DNA of 64,000 bases from Palsa-504 sp963739615. Lineage in GTDB: Bacteria > Actinomycetota > Actinomycetes > Streptosporangiales > Streptosporangiaceae. This document shows positions 39,963 through 47,979 of the stretch, one piece after another; within the stretch, counting starts at the first letter, position 1, and the number at the start of each line of letters is the position of its first letter. Position numbers and translations under genes: made by a program. The stretch spans positions 186,001 to 250,000 of the forward strand of contig CAVUBD010000035.1 of the NCBI GenBank assembly GCA_963739615.1, in the 5' to 3' direction. The notes below the pieces were generated by a model. That model made no database searches and was not told where the DNA came from. It saw only the letters and a list, made by a program, of their open reading frames with translations.

Positions 39963-40266
39963 CCCGCGCCCCTCCCGGCCACAACGATCGAGCATCGTCG
40001 CGGTTCCACCTGCCGCCTGAGCGCTTCCGCTGATCATTCCGCTTTTCTTCGGCTAGCGAGCTTTGCCGCCAGTTCACGGCGGTCGGCAATAAATGGCTGC
40101 GAAAAACACATTATTGCGAACCCTATTCTGGCCGAAAATCTCTGTGGCGAGTCGGCTTGACATGCCCTCTCAGCTGCAAAAGGTGATGTAGAGTGACCGT
40201 CTGAACACACACGGTCACGCGGACACCGCGTCCAGACTCGTCACCTTATTTGGGGGAAGACAAAGC
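39963..40266. other. Intergenic region before a small secreted protein
   Basis: About 300 nt, somewhat AT-richer near 40060-40200 (CAATAAATGG, AACACATTATTGCG). It holds TTGACA at 40157 and TAGAGT near 40189, but their spacing is too long for one promoter. No gene is visible; it is presumably the leader and promoter of the 40267 gene. Confidence 0.4.
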
Positions 40267-40590
40267 ATGTCACGAAAGAACCGCGCCTTCGCGCTTGCCG
40301 TTACCACCGCTGCGCTCGTCGGCCTGTCCGCGCCTGTGGCCAGCGCCGCGAGCTTCGCCGGCCCCAGTGGCTTCAACAACGACAGCATCCTGAACCTCAG
40401 CGGCAACCAGCTGCCGGTCCAGACCTGCACCGGCGGCACCCAGACCACCCCGGCGACGACCCTCCAGACGGTGACCGCCGGCCTCAATGCCATCACGCCC
40501 ATCCTGGGCACGGGTGCCTTCACCCCGGCGCAGGCCAACAACTGCGTCCAGAGCCCGAGCCAGGCCAACACCAGCTCGGTGAACAGCTAG
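40267..40590 (+). CDS. Small secreted protein
   Basis: 107 residues with GGGGGAAG 7 nt upstream of ATG 40267. A Sec signal peptide (MSRKNRAFALAVTTAALVGL) ends at ASA/AS. The mature part is Asn/Gln/Ser/Thr-rich with NNDSILNLSGNQLPVQTC and a second Cys near the end, suggesting one disulfide. The layout recalls small surface proteins of actinomycetes such as chaplins, but I see no chaplin domain. Followed by a hairpin terminator, so it is a single-gene unit. Confidence 0.85.
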   Translation: MSRKNRAFALAVTTAALVGLSAPVASAASFAGPSGFNNDSILNLSGNQLPVQTCTGGTQTTPATTLQTVTAGLNAITPILGTGAFTPAQANNCVQSPSQANTSSVNS

Positions 40591-40609
40591 AGCCGCGGCA
40601 TCAGCGCAC

Positions 40610-40645
40610 AAGGCCCGGCACCCGGCGATTCCGGGGCCGGGCCTT
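40610..40645 (+). terminator. Hairpin terminator after the small secreted protein
   Basis: AAGGCCCGGC (40610-40619) pairs perfectly with GCCGGGCCTT (40636-40645), and a smaller CCCGG/CCGGG stem lies inside. There is no long T run, as is usual in high-GC actinomycetes. Confidence 0.8.
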
Positions 40646-40668
40646 CGTCGCGGGTCGCCCGCCGCTAC

Positions 40669-40731
40669 CGGCGCTCCCCGCCCGGCGCTCCCCGCCCGGC
40701 GCTCCCCGCCCGGCGCTCCCCGCCCGGCGCC
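40669..40731. repeat. 14-bp tandem repeat, four and a half copies
   Basis: The unit CGGCGCTCCCCGCC is repeated exactly four times with a partial fifth, right beside the alkB stop codon (40733). It is noncoding, between two convergent genes. Confidence 0.9.
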
Positions 40732-40732
40732 C

Positions 40733-41362
40733 TCAGCGCACCCCCTGCGGCCGGAACTGCACGCTGATCCGCGACCCGATGGCCCGGGACGTTTTCGGGA
40801 CCGCGTGCTCCCAGGTGCGCTGGCAGCTGCCGCCCATGACCAGCAGGTCGCCGTGGCCGGCCCCGAAGCGAAGCGAAGGCCCGCCGCCGCGTGGCCGCAG
40901 CAGCAGCGGGCGCGCCGTGCCCAGCGACACGATGGCGACCATGGTGTCCTCGGACTGGCCGCGCCCGAGGGTGTCCCCGTGCCAGGCCACGCTGTCCCGC
41001 CCGTCCCGGTACAGGCACAGCCCCGCCGTGACGAACGGCTCGCCAAGCTCCGGCCCGTAGTGCGCGTTCAGCGCACCCAGAGCAACGGCAAGCACCGGGT
41101 GCGGCAGCGGCGCGTCCTCGCCGTAGAAGCACAGCAGCCGCGGCACCGCCACCACCCGGTCGTACATGGGCCGCTGCTCCGCCCGCCACGGCACCGTCTC
41201 GAGCAGCCGTGCGAACACCTCGCCCGACCCTCGCAGCCAGCCCGGGCGGATATCCACCCAGGCGCCGTGCGCCAGCCGCGTCCGCCGCACCGAGGCTCCG
41301 AGCGCGCCGAGAGCCAGCGAATCGCTCATATCGAGCAGCGACTCCTGGACTGAAACACTCAT
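40733..41362 (-). CDS. alkB: AlkB-like 2-oxoglutarate/Fe(II)-dependent dioxygenase
   Basis: 209 residues. Iron ligands are in WHGDT (H128, D130) and WEHAVPK (H186); the 2-oxoglutarate arginine is in RISVQFRP. It would remove alkyl damage from DNA or RNA bases by oxidation. Start ATG 41362 (MSVSVQESLLDMSD). Upstream, 41370-41397, is a palindrome and a LexA-like site. Its place between the mutasome and mug fits a repair role. Confidence 0.9.
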   Translation of the reverse strand: MSVSVQESLLDMSDSLALGALGASVRRTRLAHGAWVDIRPGWLRGSGEVFARLLETVPWRAEQRPMYDRVVAVPRLLCFYGEDAPLPHPVLAVALGALNAHYGPELGEPFVTAGLCLYRDGRDSVAWHGDTLGRGQSEDTMVAIVSLGTARPLLLRPRGGGPSLRFGAGHGDLLVMGGSCQRTWEHAVPKTSRAIGSRISVQFRPQGVR

Positions 41363-41369
41363 GCGAACA

Positions 41370-41397
41370 GTCTATCGTATAGACAAACGCGTATTCG
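41370..41397 (-). promoter_or_regulatory. Putative alkB operator with LexA-like box
   Basis: A perfect inverted repeat GTCTAT-CGT-ATAGAC (41370-41384) adjoins CAAACGCGTATTCG (41384-41397). The latter, read on the alkB strand, is CGAATACGCGTTTG and matches CGAAC-N4-GTTCG with two mismatches. TACGAT on the same strand may be the -10. Weaker than the imuA' site; SOS control is plausible only. Confidence 0.5.
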
Positions 41398-41551
41398 AGT
41401 CCGTATACCGCACGACGACCTCCACCGCGCCCTACGCCCAGCTCGCCGCCTGGCTAGGCCGCCAGCCCTAGACCGGCAACACGACGTACCTTGAGGGTCA
41501 GCACCGGATACGAGATGCTTAATCCTCCGCAGTCGATCAATAATGCGCTAC

Positions 41552-42733
41552 ATGCCCCCTCATCGCTACGTGCCCCCTCGTCACTGCGTGGTCATCGGCG
41601 CGGGCGTGATCGGCGCGTCGGCCGCGGCCGCGCTCGCGTCATCCGGCCTGCGCGTGACGCTGCTGGACCGGGACCGGCCGGGCCGCGCCACCAGCCGGTG
41701 GAGTTTCGCCTGGCTGAACTCCAACGACAAGGCGCCAAGGCCGTATCACGACCTTAACCACGCCGGGATCCGCGCCTGGGCCGAACTCGCGCCGGACCTC
41801 GACGGCGCCGCCTGGTACCGCCCCGCCGGCCACGTCGAGCTGGCGACCGACGGCGCCGAACTCGCCGCCCGCGTGAACCGCCTGGCCGAGTGGGGCTACG
41901 AAGCCCGCCTGATCGACGCGGCCGAAGCTGCCTGGATCGAGCCGTCGCTGCGACTTCCTGCCCCGGACGCCACCGCCGCCTGGTTCCCCGGCGAGGGCTA
42001 CCTGCTGACCGAGCCGCTCATCGAACGCCTCGTCGCCCGGGCCAAGCGCCACGGTGCCGACGTGCTGACCGGCGAGTACGGACGCGTGACCGGCCTGGAG
42101 GCCGGCGAGGCCGCAGCGCCGCTCGTCCGCACCGCGGCCGGCGCGGTCCTGGCGGCCGATGAAGTGGTCTGCTGCGCCGGCCGCTGGGTGCCGGAACTGG
42201 CCGCGATGGCGGGTGCGACCGCCCTGGTCCCGCTGCTCAGCTGGGACACCCCCGGGGCAACTGCCCCGGGTCTGGTCGTTCAGGTCGGCCAGGTCACGCC
42301 GCCCGGCCCGGCGCGTCTCGTCCACACGCCCGAGATCAGCCTGCGCCCCCACCCCGGCGGCCTGCTGCACCTGGAGGCTCCGGACGCGAAAGTCGACCTG
42401 CACACCCCGGAACCCGAACTGCGCCGCTGGGCGGGCGAACTCCTGCACCGCGCCAGGCGCACGGTCCGCGGCCTCGACGACGCGCGGGTCGTCGCCTGCA
42501 AGGTCTGCGTGCGCCCGATGCCCGCGGACGGTCAGTCCATCGTGGGCCGGCTCCCCGGCACCCCCGGCCTCTACGTCGCGGTCACCCACAGCGGCGTCAC
42601 CCTGGCCGCGCACCTAGCTACCCTCATCGCCGCCGACCTGACCACAGCCACCCCGCCCGCCGCCCTAGCCTCCTACCGCCCCGACCGCTTCCTCACCCCC
42701 CGCAGGCCACCTCCGTCCCGCCTGCCGCGATGA
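41552..42733 (+). CDS. FAD-dependent oxidoreductase (D-amino-acid oxidase family)
   Basis: 393 residues. The FAD motif VVIGAGVIGASAAAALASSG is near the N-terminus, WSFAWLNSND follows as in glycine oxidase/DadA relatives, and the C-terminal GLYVAVTHSGVTLAAHLA closes the FAD site. AATAAT (41539-41544) lies 7 nt before ATG 41552, favouring this over ATG 41543. It oxidises an amine-type substrate that I cannot identify. Its TGA overlaps the mug ATG by 4 nt. Confidence 0.87.
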   Translation: MPPHRYVPPRHCVVIGAGVIGASAAAALASSGLRVTLLDRDRPGRATSRWSFAWLNSNDKAPRPYHDLNHAGIRAWAELAPDLDGAAWYRPAGHVELATDGAELAARVNRLAEWGYEARLIDAAEAAWIEPSLRLPAPDATAAWFPGEGYLLTEPLIERLVARAKRHGADVLTGEYGRVTGLEAGEAAAPLVRTAAGAVLAADEVVCCAGRWVPELAAMAGATALVPLLSWDTPGATAPGLVVQVGQVTPPGPARLVHTPEISLRPHPGGLLHLEAPDAKVDLHTPEPELRRWAGELLHRARRTVRGLDDARVVACKVCVRPMPADGQSIVGRLPGTPGLYVAVTHSGVTLAAHLATLIAADLTTATPPAALASYRPDRFLTPRRPPPSRLPR

Positions 42734-43293
42734 GGACAACGCGCCCGGGCCCGGCTGACCTGGAGGCAGCCAGGAACCGCACCATCCCCGACGTGCTCCC
42801 GGCGCCCGGGGCCGCGTTGCGGGTGCTGTTCTGCGGCATCAACCCGAGCCTGTACTCGGCCGCGACCGGCTGGCATTTCGCCCGGCCGGGGAACAGGTTC
42901 TGGCCGGTCCTGCACCTGGCCGGGTTCACACCGCGCCGCCTGGACCCGCGCGAGCAGCACCTGCTGCCCGGCTACGGCCTCGGCCTCACCAACCTGGTGG
43001 CACGCGCGACCGCGCAGGCCGCCGAGCTAGCCGACGCCGAACTGGCCGCGGGCGCCGCGCGCCTGGCCGCCCTCACCGGCCAGTACCGCCCCCGCATCCT
43101 CGCGATCGCCGGCGTAACGGCTTACCGGACGGCGTTCGGCCACCGCCGGGCGGCCACCGGCCCGCAGCCCGAGACGATCGGCGGCGCGCGCGTGTGGGTG
43201 CTGCCCAACCCGAGCGGCCTGAACGCGTCGTGGCCGACCCCCCGCCTCGTAGCAGCGTACCGAGCCCTAACCGAGACCGAAAACGCCCGCTAA
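42730..43293 (+). CDS. mug: G/U mismatch-specific DNA glycosylase
   Basis: 187 residues. The uracil-DNA-glycosylase fold motifs of the Mug/TDG family are VLFCGINPSLYSA and VLPNPSGLNASW, with FARPGNRFWPVLHLAG between. It removes uracil or ethenocytosine mispaired with guanine. ATG 42730 overlaps the preceding oxidoreductase gene, so they share a transcript. Full length. Confidence 0.95.
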   Translation: MRTTRPGPADLEAARNRTIPDVLPAPGAALRVLFCGINPSLYSAATGWHFARPGNRFWPVLHLAGFTPRRLDPREQHLLPGYGLGLTNLVARATAQAAELADAELAAGAARLAALTGQYRPRILAIAGVTAYRTAFGHRRAATGPQPETIGGARVWVLPNPSGLNASWPTPRLVAAYRALTETENAR

Positions 43294-43616
43294 CGCCCCC
43301 CCATGATCATTCTTCCGAACGGGCCGTCCTGCCTGCCCTGGACCAGCCTGATGCGACCTGGGCTGAGCGCGCCCCCGGCGCCCAGCCCGCGCTGGAACCC
43401 TCACCTCCACCCGGGCCCCGGCCTCAGCGCGGCCAGCCCGCAGGCGCAAACTGGCGGCACGGGGCCGCGCTCCAGGCCGCGGCGCCGGGATCTGGCGCTC
43501 TTCTGGCGGGATGACCAGATCCCGGCGGCCCCGACAGCTCCCGAGGGTAAGAGGGCAATGTCCGGTCGGCGCCAGCGCTTTTCTGAAAGATTTCTTCCGC
43601 GTTCTTGGAGGTGCAG
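43294..43616. other. Intergenic region after mug
   Basis: About 320 nt. Near the mug end it holds TTCCGAACGGGCCGTCC (43312-43328), another copy of the window's recurrent gene-end motif. The rest has no credible gene; GGAGGT at 43603 is the ribosome site of the next gene. Confidence 0.5.
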
Positions 43617-43991
43617 GTGACGGACTCACAACCGCCGGGTTCAGCCGGCGATGGCACCGAACCCGATCCCCGGTTCACCTTCGCCAACGAGCGCACCTTC
43701 CTGGCGTGGAGCCGCACCGCCCTCGCCCTGGTGGTGGCCGGCCTCGGGGTGGTCCAGCTGCTGCCGCCGTTCCCCCGCGTGCCGTGGGGCCGGCGTGTGC
43801 TTGGCGTGCCGCTGATCGTCTTCGGCGCCGTCGTGGCGGTGGCGGCGTACCGCGAATGGGCCAGCTGCCAGCGGGCGATGCGCCTCGGCCAGCCGCTGCC
43901 CCGGTCCAGCATGCCGCGGATACTGACCGTGGTCATCGCGGCGATGGCGGTCATCTCCGGCGTCGTGGTCCTGGTGTCGGCGCTCCGGTGA
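43617..43991 (+). CDS. DUF202 (YidH-like) membrane protein
   Basis: 124 residues from GTG 43617, fixed by TTGGAGGT 8 nt upstream. RFTFANERTFLAWSRTALALVVAGLGVVQL is the DUF202 signature, and three membrane helices follow. Function unknown. GTGA overlap with the next gene, which is the same family: a YidH/YidG-like pair. Confidence 0.9.
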   Translation: MTDSQPPGSAGDGTEPDPRFTFANERTFLAWSRTALALVVAGLGVVQLLPPFPRVPWGRRVLGVPLIVFGAVVAVAAYREWASCQRAMRLGQPLPRSSMPRILTVVIAAMAVISGVVVLVSALR

Positions 43992-44275
43992 CGGCCGAGC
44001 AGGACGAGCAGGACGAGCCCGGGGAGCGTGACCCCGGGCTGGCCAGGGAGAGGACGTCACTGGCCTGGACCAGGACCGCGCTGTCCTTCGCCGCCGTCGG
44101 CGTCGTGGTGCTGCGGAGGGACATCATTCCCGGGCTGGTCATCCTGGGCGTCGCCCTGGCGGTCTGGCTGCTTGGCCGCCGCGTGGCCCGTCGCCCTCCT
44201 AGCCAGTTCAAGCTGGTCACCGCGACGATCGTTGCGGTGGCCCTGGCGGCGCTGATCGTGGCCGTCACCCACTGA
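43988..44275 (+). CDS. DUF202 membrane protein, second copy
   Basis: 95 residues. An acidic start (MTAEQDEQDEPGERDPGL) precedes ARERTSLAWTRTALSFAAVGVVVL, the DUF202 motif, and two or three membrane helices. The start overlaps the preceding stop by 4 nt, so both are made together and may form one complex. Confidence 0.9.
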   Translation: MTAEQDEQDEPGERDPGLARERTSLAWTRTALSFAAVGVVVLRRDIIPGLVILGVALAVWLLGRRVARRPPSQFKLVTATIVAVALAALIVAVTH

Positions 44276-44297
44276 TCCCCGACCCTGAGGAGAACCA

Positions 44298-44612
44298 TTG
44301 GACACGCTGCTGCCTGGCATCACCGCCGAACGGGTGCCGACGAGCCGCCTGACCGTCAATGTGCTCAGCGTGCCCGGGCGGACCGGTCCCGCGGTGCTTT
44401 TCGTGCACGGTGGTCCTGCATATGTCCGGCAGGGTCGCGTCGCTGACGCTGGAAGATCCGGTCTCCCCGTTCGGGTTCGGCGGCACCCGGGGCCTGGACG
44501 GCGCGCTGTGCGACCCGCGGGGCGCCGGTTCCGGCGGCGGGGCGGCCCGCACCTGGACCAGCCGCAGCAGTACCTCGCCGAGCTGCGCGGTCATCTCGCG
44601 GACAGCCAGTGA
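44298..44612 (+). pseudogene. Alpha/beta-hydrolase remnant (internal deletion)
   Basis: A strong GAGGAGAA precedes TTG 44298, giving MDTLLPGITAERVPTSRLTV and VLFVHG, the oxyanion region before the nucleophile elbow. It then jumps: VASLTLEDPVSPFGFGGTRG and PRGAGSGGG, a later part of the same kind of hydrolase, follow in another frame. The nucleophile Ser, acid and His segments are missing. The start signals are intact, so the loss seems recent. Confidence 0.7.
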
Positions 44613-44674
44613 TCCGCTCGGCGTCCCGGTGACGTATCCCTGCCAGGAAACGCCAGAATCATGGGAGGGGTTAA

Positions 44675-44977
44675 ATGAGTGTCCTAGTCACGGTGAAGTT
44701 CCCCGGTGATACCGCCATGTTCCGCCAGGCCCTCACGGACCGGGCCGGCGAGTTCGCCAAGATCAGCGCCCAGGCTCAGGCGGCGGGCGGGATCCACCAC
44801 CGGTTCGGGGTCGGGGACGGCTTCGTGGTGGTGACGGACGAATGGGAGAGCGTCGGCCACTTCCAGCAGTTCTTCGGCCAGCCCGACCTGCAGGCCTTCA
44901 TCGGATCGGTCGGGGCGGCGCCGGTCCCGCCGGAAATCATCGTCGCGGAGGCGATCAGCTCGCCGGACCAGTACTGA
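44675..44977 (+). CDS. Conserved small protein, monooxygenase-like (ABM) fold likely
   Basis: 100 residues with GGGAGGGG 6 nt before ATG 44675. The sequence FRQALTDRAGEFAKISAQAQAAGGIHHRFG and FVVVTDEWESVGHFQQFF resembles dimeric ferredoxin-like ABM-domain proteins. Complete and probably real, although fragments surround it. Function unknown. The stop codon lies in an 18-bp tandem duplication. Confidence 0.8.
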   Translation: MSVLVTVKFPGDTAMFRQALTDRAGEFAKISAQAQAAGGIHHRFGVGDGFVVVTDEWESVGHFQQFFGQPDLQAFIGSVGAAPVPPEIIVAEAISSPDQY

Positions 44978-45004
44978 GATCCGGGCCAGTACTGAGATCC
45001 GGGC
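44969..45004. repeat. 18-bp perfect tandem duplication
   Basis: CAGTACTGAGATCCGGGC occurs twice in direct succession (44969-44986 and 44987-45004), covering the stop codon of the 44675 gene and the junction to the ATPase fragment. It may mark a rearrangement joint. Confidence 0.9.
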
Positions 45005-45275
45005 CGAGACGGACGCGCTCGTAGGCCGGGACGCCGAACTCGCCGTCCTCGATTCGCTGGTCGCGCGGACCGCGGCCGGGGACGGCGGGGTCGTCTTGCT
45101 CAGCGGCGAACCCGGCGTCGGTAAGACGCGGCTGGCCGGCGGCCGCCGAACGCGCCGCCGGGGCGGTGGTGTCGTGGGGGGCCTGCCGGGAGAGCGAGAG
45201 CGTACTCCGCTGTGGCCCTGGATCCAGCTGCTGCGCTGCCTGCCGCGAGAGCTGCTGGAAGTGGCGGCGCCGGTA
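45005..45275 (+). pseudogene. AAA/LuxR-type regulator fragment
   Basis: Begins DALVGRDAELAVLDSLVART and VVLLSGEPGVGKTRLAG, the Walker A region of an AAA_16 LuxR-type regulator. AAERAAGAVVSWGACRESES then continues one frame away, and TPLWPWIQLLRCLPREL returns to the first frame. It ends where a SnoaL-like sequence begins. No start codon with signals and no DNA-binding part remain. Confidence 0.65.
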
Positions 45276-45286
45276 GGGATGTCTAC

Positions 45287-45640
45287 CTGCCGCGACACCG
45301 AGTATCACGCCGGCGTGGCTCGCTGACGACGTACTGGGCGTCCTGCCCGGACGGCGACATCGCGCCCTGGCACGGCATCCGCCGCGGCAAGGCCGAGGTC
45401 CCCGGCTTCTTCAAGGAGCTGGGCGGCGCGCTGGAGATCACCGAGTTCACGCCCCTGTCGTTCGCGTCCAACGAGACCGACGTCATGGTGGTCACCCGCT
45501 GGGCCGCGACCGCTCCGGCTACCGGGAAGTCCGTGGCGATGGACATCCATCACTGGTGGCGCTTCCGCGACGGCAAGATCTGCTTCTACCGCGGCACCGA
45601 GGACACCGCGGCGACGCAGGCCCTGCTGCGCCGGGACTGA
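45287..45640 (+). pseudogene. SnoaL/NTF2-like protein, N-terminally truncated
   Basis: The frame gives YWASCPDGDIAPWHGIRRGK then AEVPGFFKELGGALEITEF and HHWWRFRDGKICFYRGTED, a good NTF2-fold C-terminal three quarters. The N-terminal helices are missing and LADDV, expected just before YWAS, is in another frame. It is fused to the ATPase fragment upstream. A shorter product might still be made, but I see no clear start. Confidence 0.6.
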
Positions 45641-45657
45641 GCCTTTAGCTGCTGCGC

Positions 45658-45879
45658 TTAGCTGCTGCGCTGGGCGGCCAGGATGCGGCGGATGTCCGCG
45701 GTCTCCTCGTCGCTGTACCTCTCCAGGATCGCGTGCAGGTCGTTCAGGTCCTCGGGGGTGTTGTAGCCGGCCAGTTCGCGCTCGAGCGCGAGCTGGGCAG
45801 CGTGCGCGTCGCGGCTGCTGCGCAACTGGGTGCGGACGGTGGTCCACAGTGAGGTGAGCGGGCGGGTTGTCGTCGGCAT
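45658..45879 (-). CDS. Small conserved-looking protein
   Basis: 73 residues, predicted helical: LERELAGYNTPEDLNDLHAI, then LERYSDEETADIRRILAAQ. AAGGACAAGG lies upstream of ATG 45879. It is divergent from the LysR gene at 45989. I recall short actinobacterial proteins with similar Thr-Pro-x-Asp-Leu-Asp motifs but no function. No membrane segment. Confidence 0.75.
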   Translation of the reverse strand: MPTTTRPLTSLWTTVRTQLRSSRDAHAAQLALERELAGYNTPEDLNDLHAILERYSDEETADIRRILAAQRSS

Positions 45880-45988
45880 GGCCTTGTCCTTCTAGGAGTG
45901 GATCTCCTTACGTATTCCAGTGTTGCTCGCGTTTAACTATGCGTCCAATGACTAGTTAGCAAGCAAAGCATGATCTAGAGTCATGAGC

Positions 45989-46903
45989 ATGGACACCGAC
46001 GCGCTGCGCTGGCTCCAGCAGGTGGCCGACGGCACGACCGTGACCGAGGTCAGCGACACCGAAGCCGTGACCCAGTCCGGCGTCTCCCGGGCCCTGGCCC
46101 GCCTGGAGGCGCAGTTCGGCACCCCGTTGCTGCGCCGCTCGGGCCGGACCCTGCGGATGACCCACGCGGGCGCGGTCTTCAAGCCGCACCTGGACGCGAT
46201 GCTGCACCATCTCGACGACGGCATCGCCGCGGTCAGCCAGCTCATCGACCCGGACACCGGCACCGTGGCGCTGGCCTTCCAGCCCTCGCTTGGCACCTGG
46301 CTCGTCCCCGATCTGGCCCGCAGCTTCCGCGCCGCGCATCCCGGCGTCAGGTTCCGGCTCACCCAGGTCCGTGACGAGCCGAGTGCGGCGCCGCTCGACG
46401 GCGGGCGCGCCGACCTGGAGATCGGCACCCGCCGCCCGCGCGATGAGCCGGTGACGACGCGGCTGATCGCGCTGGAGCCGCTGCGCCTGGCCCTGCCCCG
46501 CGAGCACAGGCTCGCCCCGCGGCCAGGCGTCCACCTGGCCGAAGTGGCCGAGGATTCCTTCATCGGCCTGCGGCCGGCCTCCGCGTTGCGGCGGCTGACC
46601 GATGACCTGTGCGAGCGGGCCGGATTCCGCCCGGTCGTGATCTTCGAAGGCGACGACCTGTCGAACGTCCGCGGCTTCGTCGCCGCCGGCCTGGGCGTCG
46701 CCGTGATCCCCGCACCGCGCACGGGGTCACCGGAGTCGGCGGCCGGGCCAGTGGTGTACCGCGAGATCCTGGACGCCGGCGCGGTCCGGGAGATCTTCCT
46801 GGCCTGGTCCGCCCAACGCCGCCTGCTCCCGGCCGCCGACCTGTTCCGGCGCCACGTCATCCGCCGCGCCGCCGCCGGCCGCCTGCCCGTCGTCTCCGAC
46901 TGA
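45989..46903 (+). CDS. LysR-family transcriptional regulator
   Basis: 304 residues. The N-terminal helix-turn-helix (LRWLQQVADGTTVTEVSDTE, then AVTQSGVSRALARLEAQFG) and a substrate-binding domain (VALAFQPSLGTWLVPDLARSF; VAAGLGVAVIPAP) are complete. TAGAGT (45976-45981) lies 7 nt before ATG 45989, so I prefer it to ATG 45983. It could control the divergent small gene or itself. Effector unknown. Confidence 0.9.
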   Translation: MDTDALRWLQQVADGTTVTEVSDTEAVTQSGVSRALARLEAQFGTPLLRRSGRTLRMTHAGAVFKPHLDAMLHHLDDGIAAVSQLIDPDTGTVALAFQPSLGTWLVPDLARSFRAAHPGVRFRLTQVRDEPSAAPLDGGRADLEIGTRRPRDEPVTTRLIALEPLRLALPREHRLAPRPGVHLAEVAEDSFIGLRPASALRRLTDDLCERAGFRPVVIFEGDDLSNVRGFVAAGLGVAVIPAPRTGSPESAAGPVVYREILDAGAVREIFLAWSAQRRLLPAADLFRRHVIRRAAAGRLPVVSD

Positions 46904-46933
46904 CGCCCGGGGCCGGGTGGACCAGGGCCGTGA

Positions 46934-47689
46934 ATGCGCGAAGATATGTCCATGGTTAGTCAATCTGGCTCCGGCTCGCGGCGCCGATCCGCCGAGATCG
47001 ACGTGGACGAGGCCAGGAAAGCCTTCTTCCTGATGGTCGGGTTCATCGCGGTGATCTGGGTGCTGCAGGTCGTGAACTGGGCCGACAGCTACCGGCTCGA
47101 CGTCAGCTACGGGATCTTGCCGCACGACATCGGACGCCTGCCGATGATCTTCACGGCGCCGTTCCTGCACTTCTCCTGGGATCACATCGAGGGGAATTCG
47201 GGGCCGTTGTTCATCTTCGGCCTGCTCGCGGCCTACCGCGGCGTGACCAGGTTCCTCGGCGTCACGCTGCTCGTCGCGGTCACCAGCGGCCTGGCGGTCT
47301 GGCTGTTCCAGGGCAGCCAAGAGCTCACCGTGGGCGCCAGCGGCCTGATCTTCGGCTACTTCGGCTACGTCCTGGCCCGGGGGGTCATCGACAGGAACCT
47401 CATCGACGCGCTCGCCGCGGTGGTCATGGCGCTGTCCTACGCGTACATCCTGACGGTGGCGATACCCGGGGCCCACGGAGTGAGCTGGATCGGGCACCTG
47501 GGCGGGCTGGTCGGCGGGCTGGCCGCGGGCTGGATCTTCCGGACCAGGCGCGCAGCCCGAGGGTCCGGGCAGGCCACGCCCCCGGGCGATTCCGGCCGCG
47601 GCTCGTCCGGCTCGACCGTGGCCGTGCCGGTGAGCCCCGGGCACCCGAGGGCCGACCTGCACAAGGAACTCGGGGACATGGGCCTGTAA
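46934..47689 (+). CDS. Rhomboid-family intramembrane serine protease
   Basis: 251 residues with six membrane helices. The catalytic Ser is in GASG (about S136) and the His in GHLGG (about H188); N88 in HIEGNSGPL fits the oxyanion position. It cleaves membrane proteins within the bilayer. The C-terminal about 45 residues are a disordered cytosolic tail. Start signals are unclear; ATG 46934, 46946 and 46952 are all possible. Confidence 0.9.
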   Translation: MREDMSMVSQSGSGSRRRSAEIDVDEARKAFFLMVGFIAVIWVLQVVNWADSYRLDVSYGILPHDIGRLPMIFTAPFLHFSWDHIEGNSGPLFIFGLLAAYRGVTRFLGVTLLVAVTSGLAVWLFQGSQELTVGASGLIFGYFGYVLARGVIDRNLIDALAAVVMALSYAYILTVAIPGAHGVSWIGHLGGLVGGLAAGWIFRTRRAARGSGQATPPGDSGRGSSGSTVAVPVSPGHPRADLHKELGDMGL

Positions 47690-47729
47690 GTGATGTTGAC
47701 GGTGGCCGCGTTCGGCCGGCCGGGAAGAA

Positions 47730-47921
47730 GTGAGCCAGGCCGCCCATAAGACGGCGGCGCGTACCGCGGCCGAGGAGGCGGGCATCAACCACGGCCTGGT
47801 CCACTATTACTTCGGCTCGAACGAGAACCTGCTCGTGCAGGCGCTCGAGCGTTTCACCGGGCGGCTGATCGCCCGGCAGCGGGACCTGTACGCGGCCGAT
47901 CTGCCGTTCGCCGAGAAGTGA
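47730..47921 (+). pseudogene. TetR-family regulator fragment
   Basis: ARTAAEEAGINHGLVHYYFGSNENLLVQALERF is the second half of a TetR helix-turn-helix. The first helix is replaced by a short unrelated start and the sequence ends after 63 residues at FAEK, without a ligand domain. GGGAAGAA before GTG 47730 would allow translation, but the product could not fold as a normal regulator. Confidence 0.7.
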
Positions 47922-47979
47922 CCTATACGGCAGCAGTTGCCCCGTTAGGCCGCACTGCCGGCGGATCCCGGGAGGGCGG

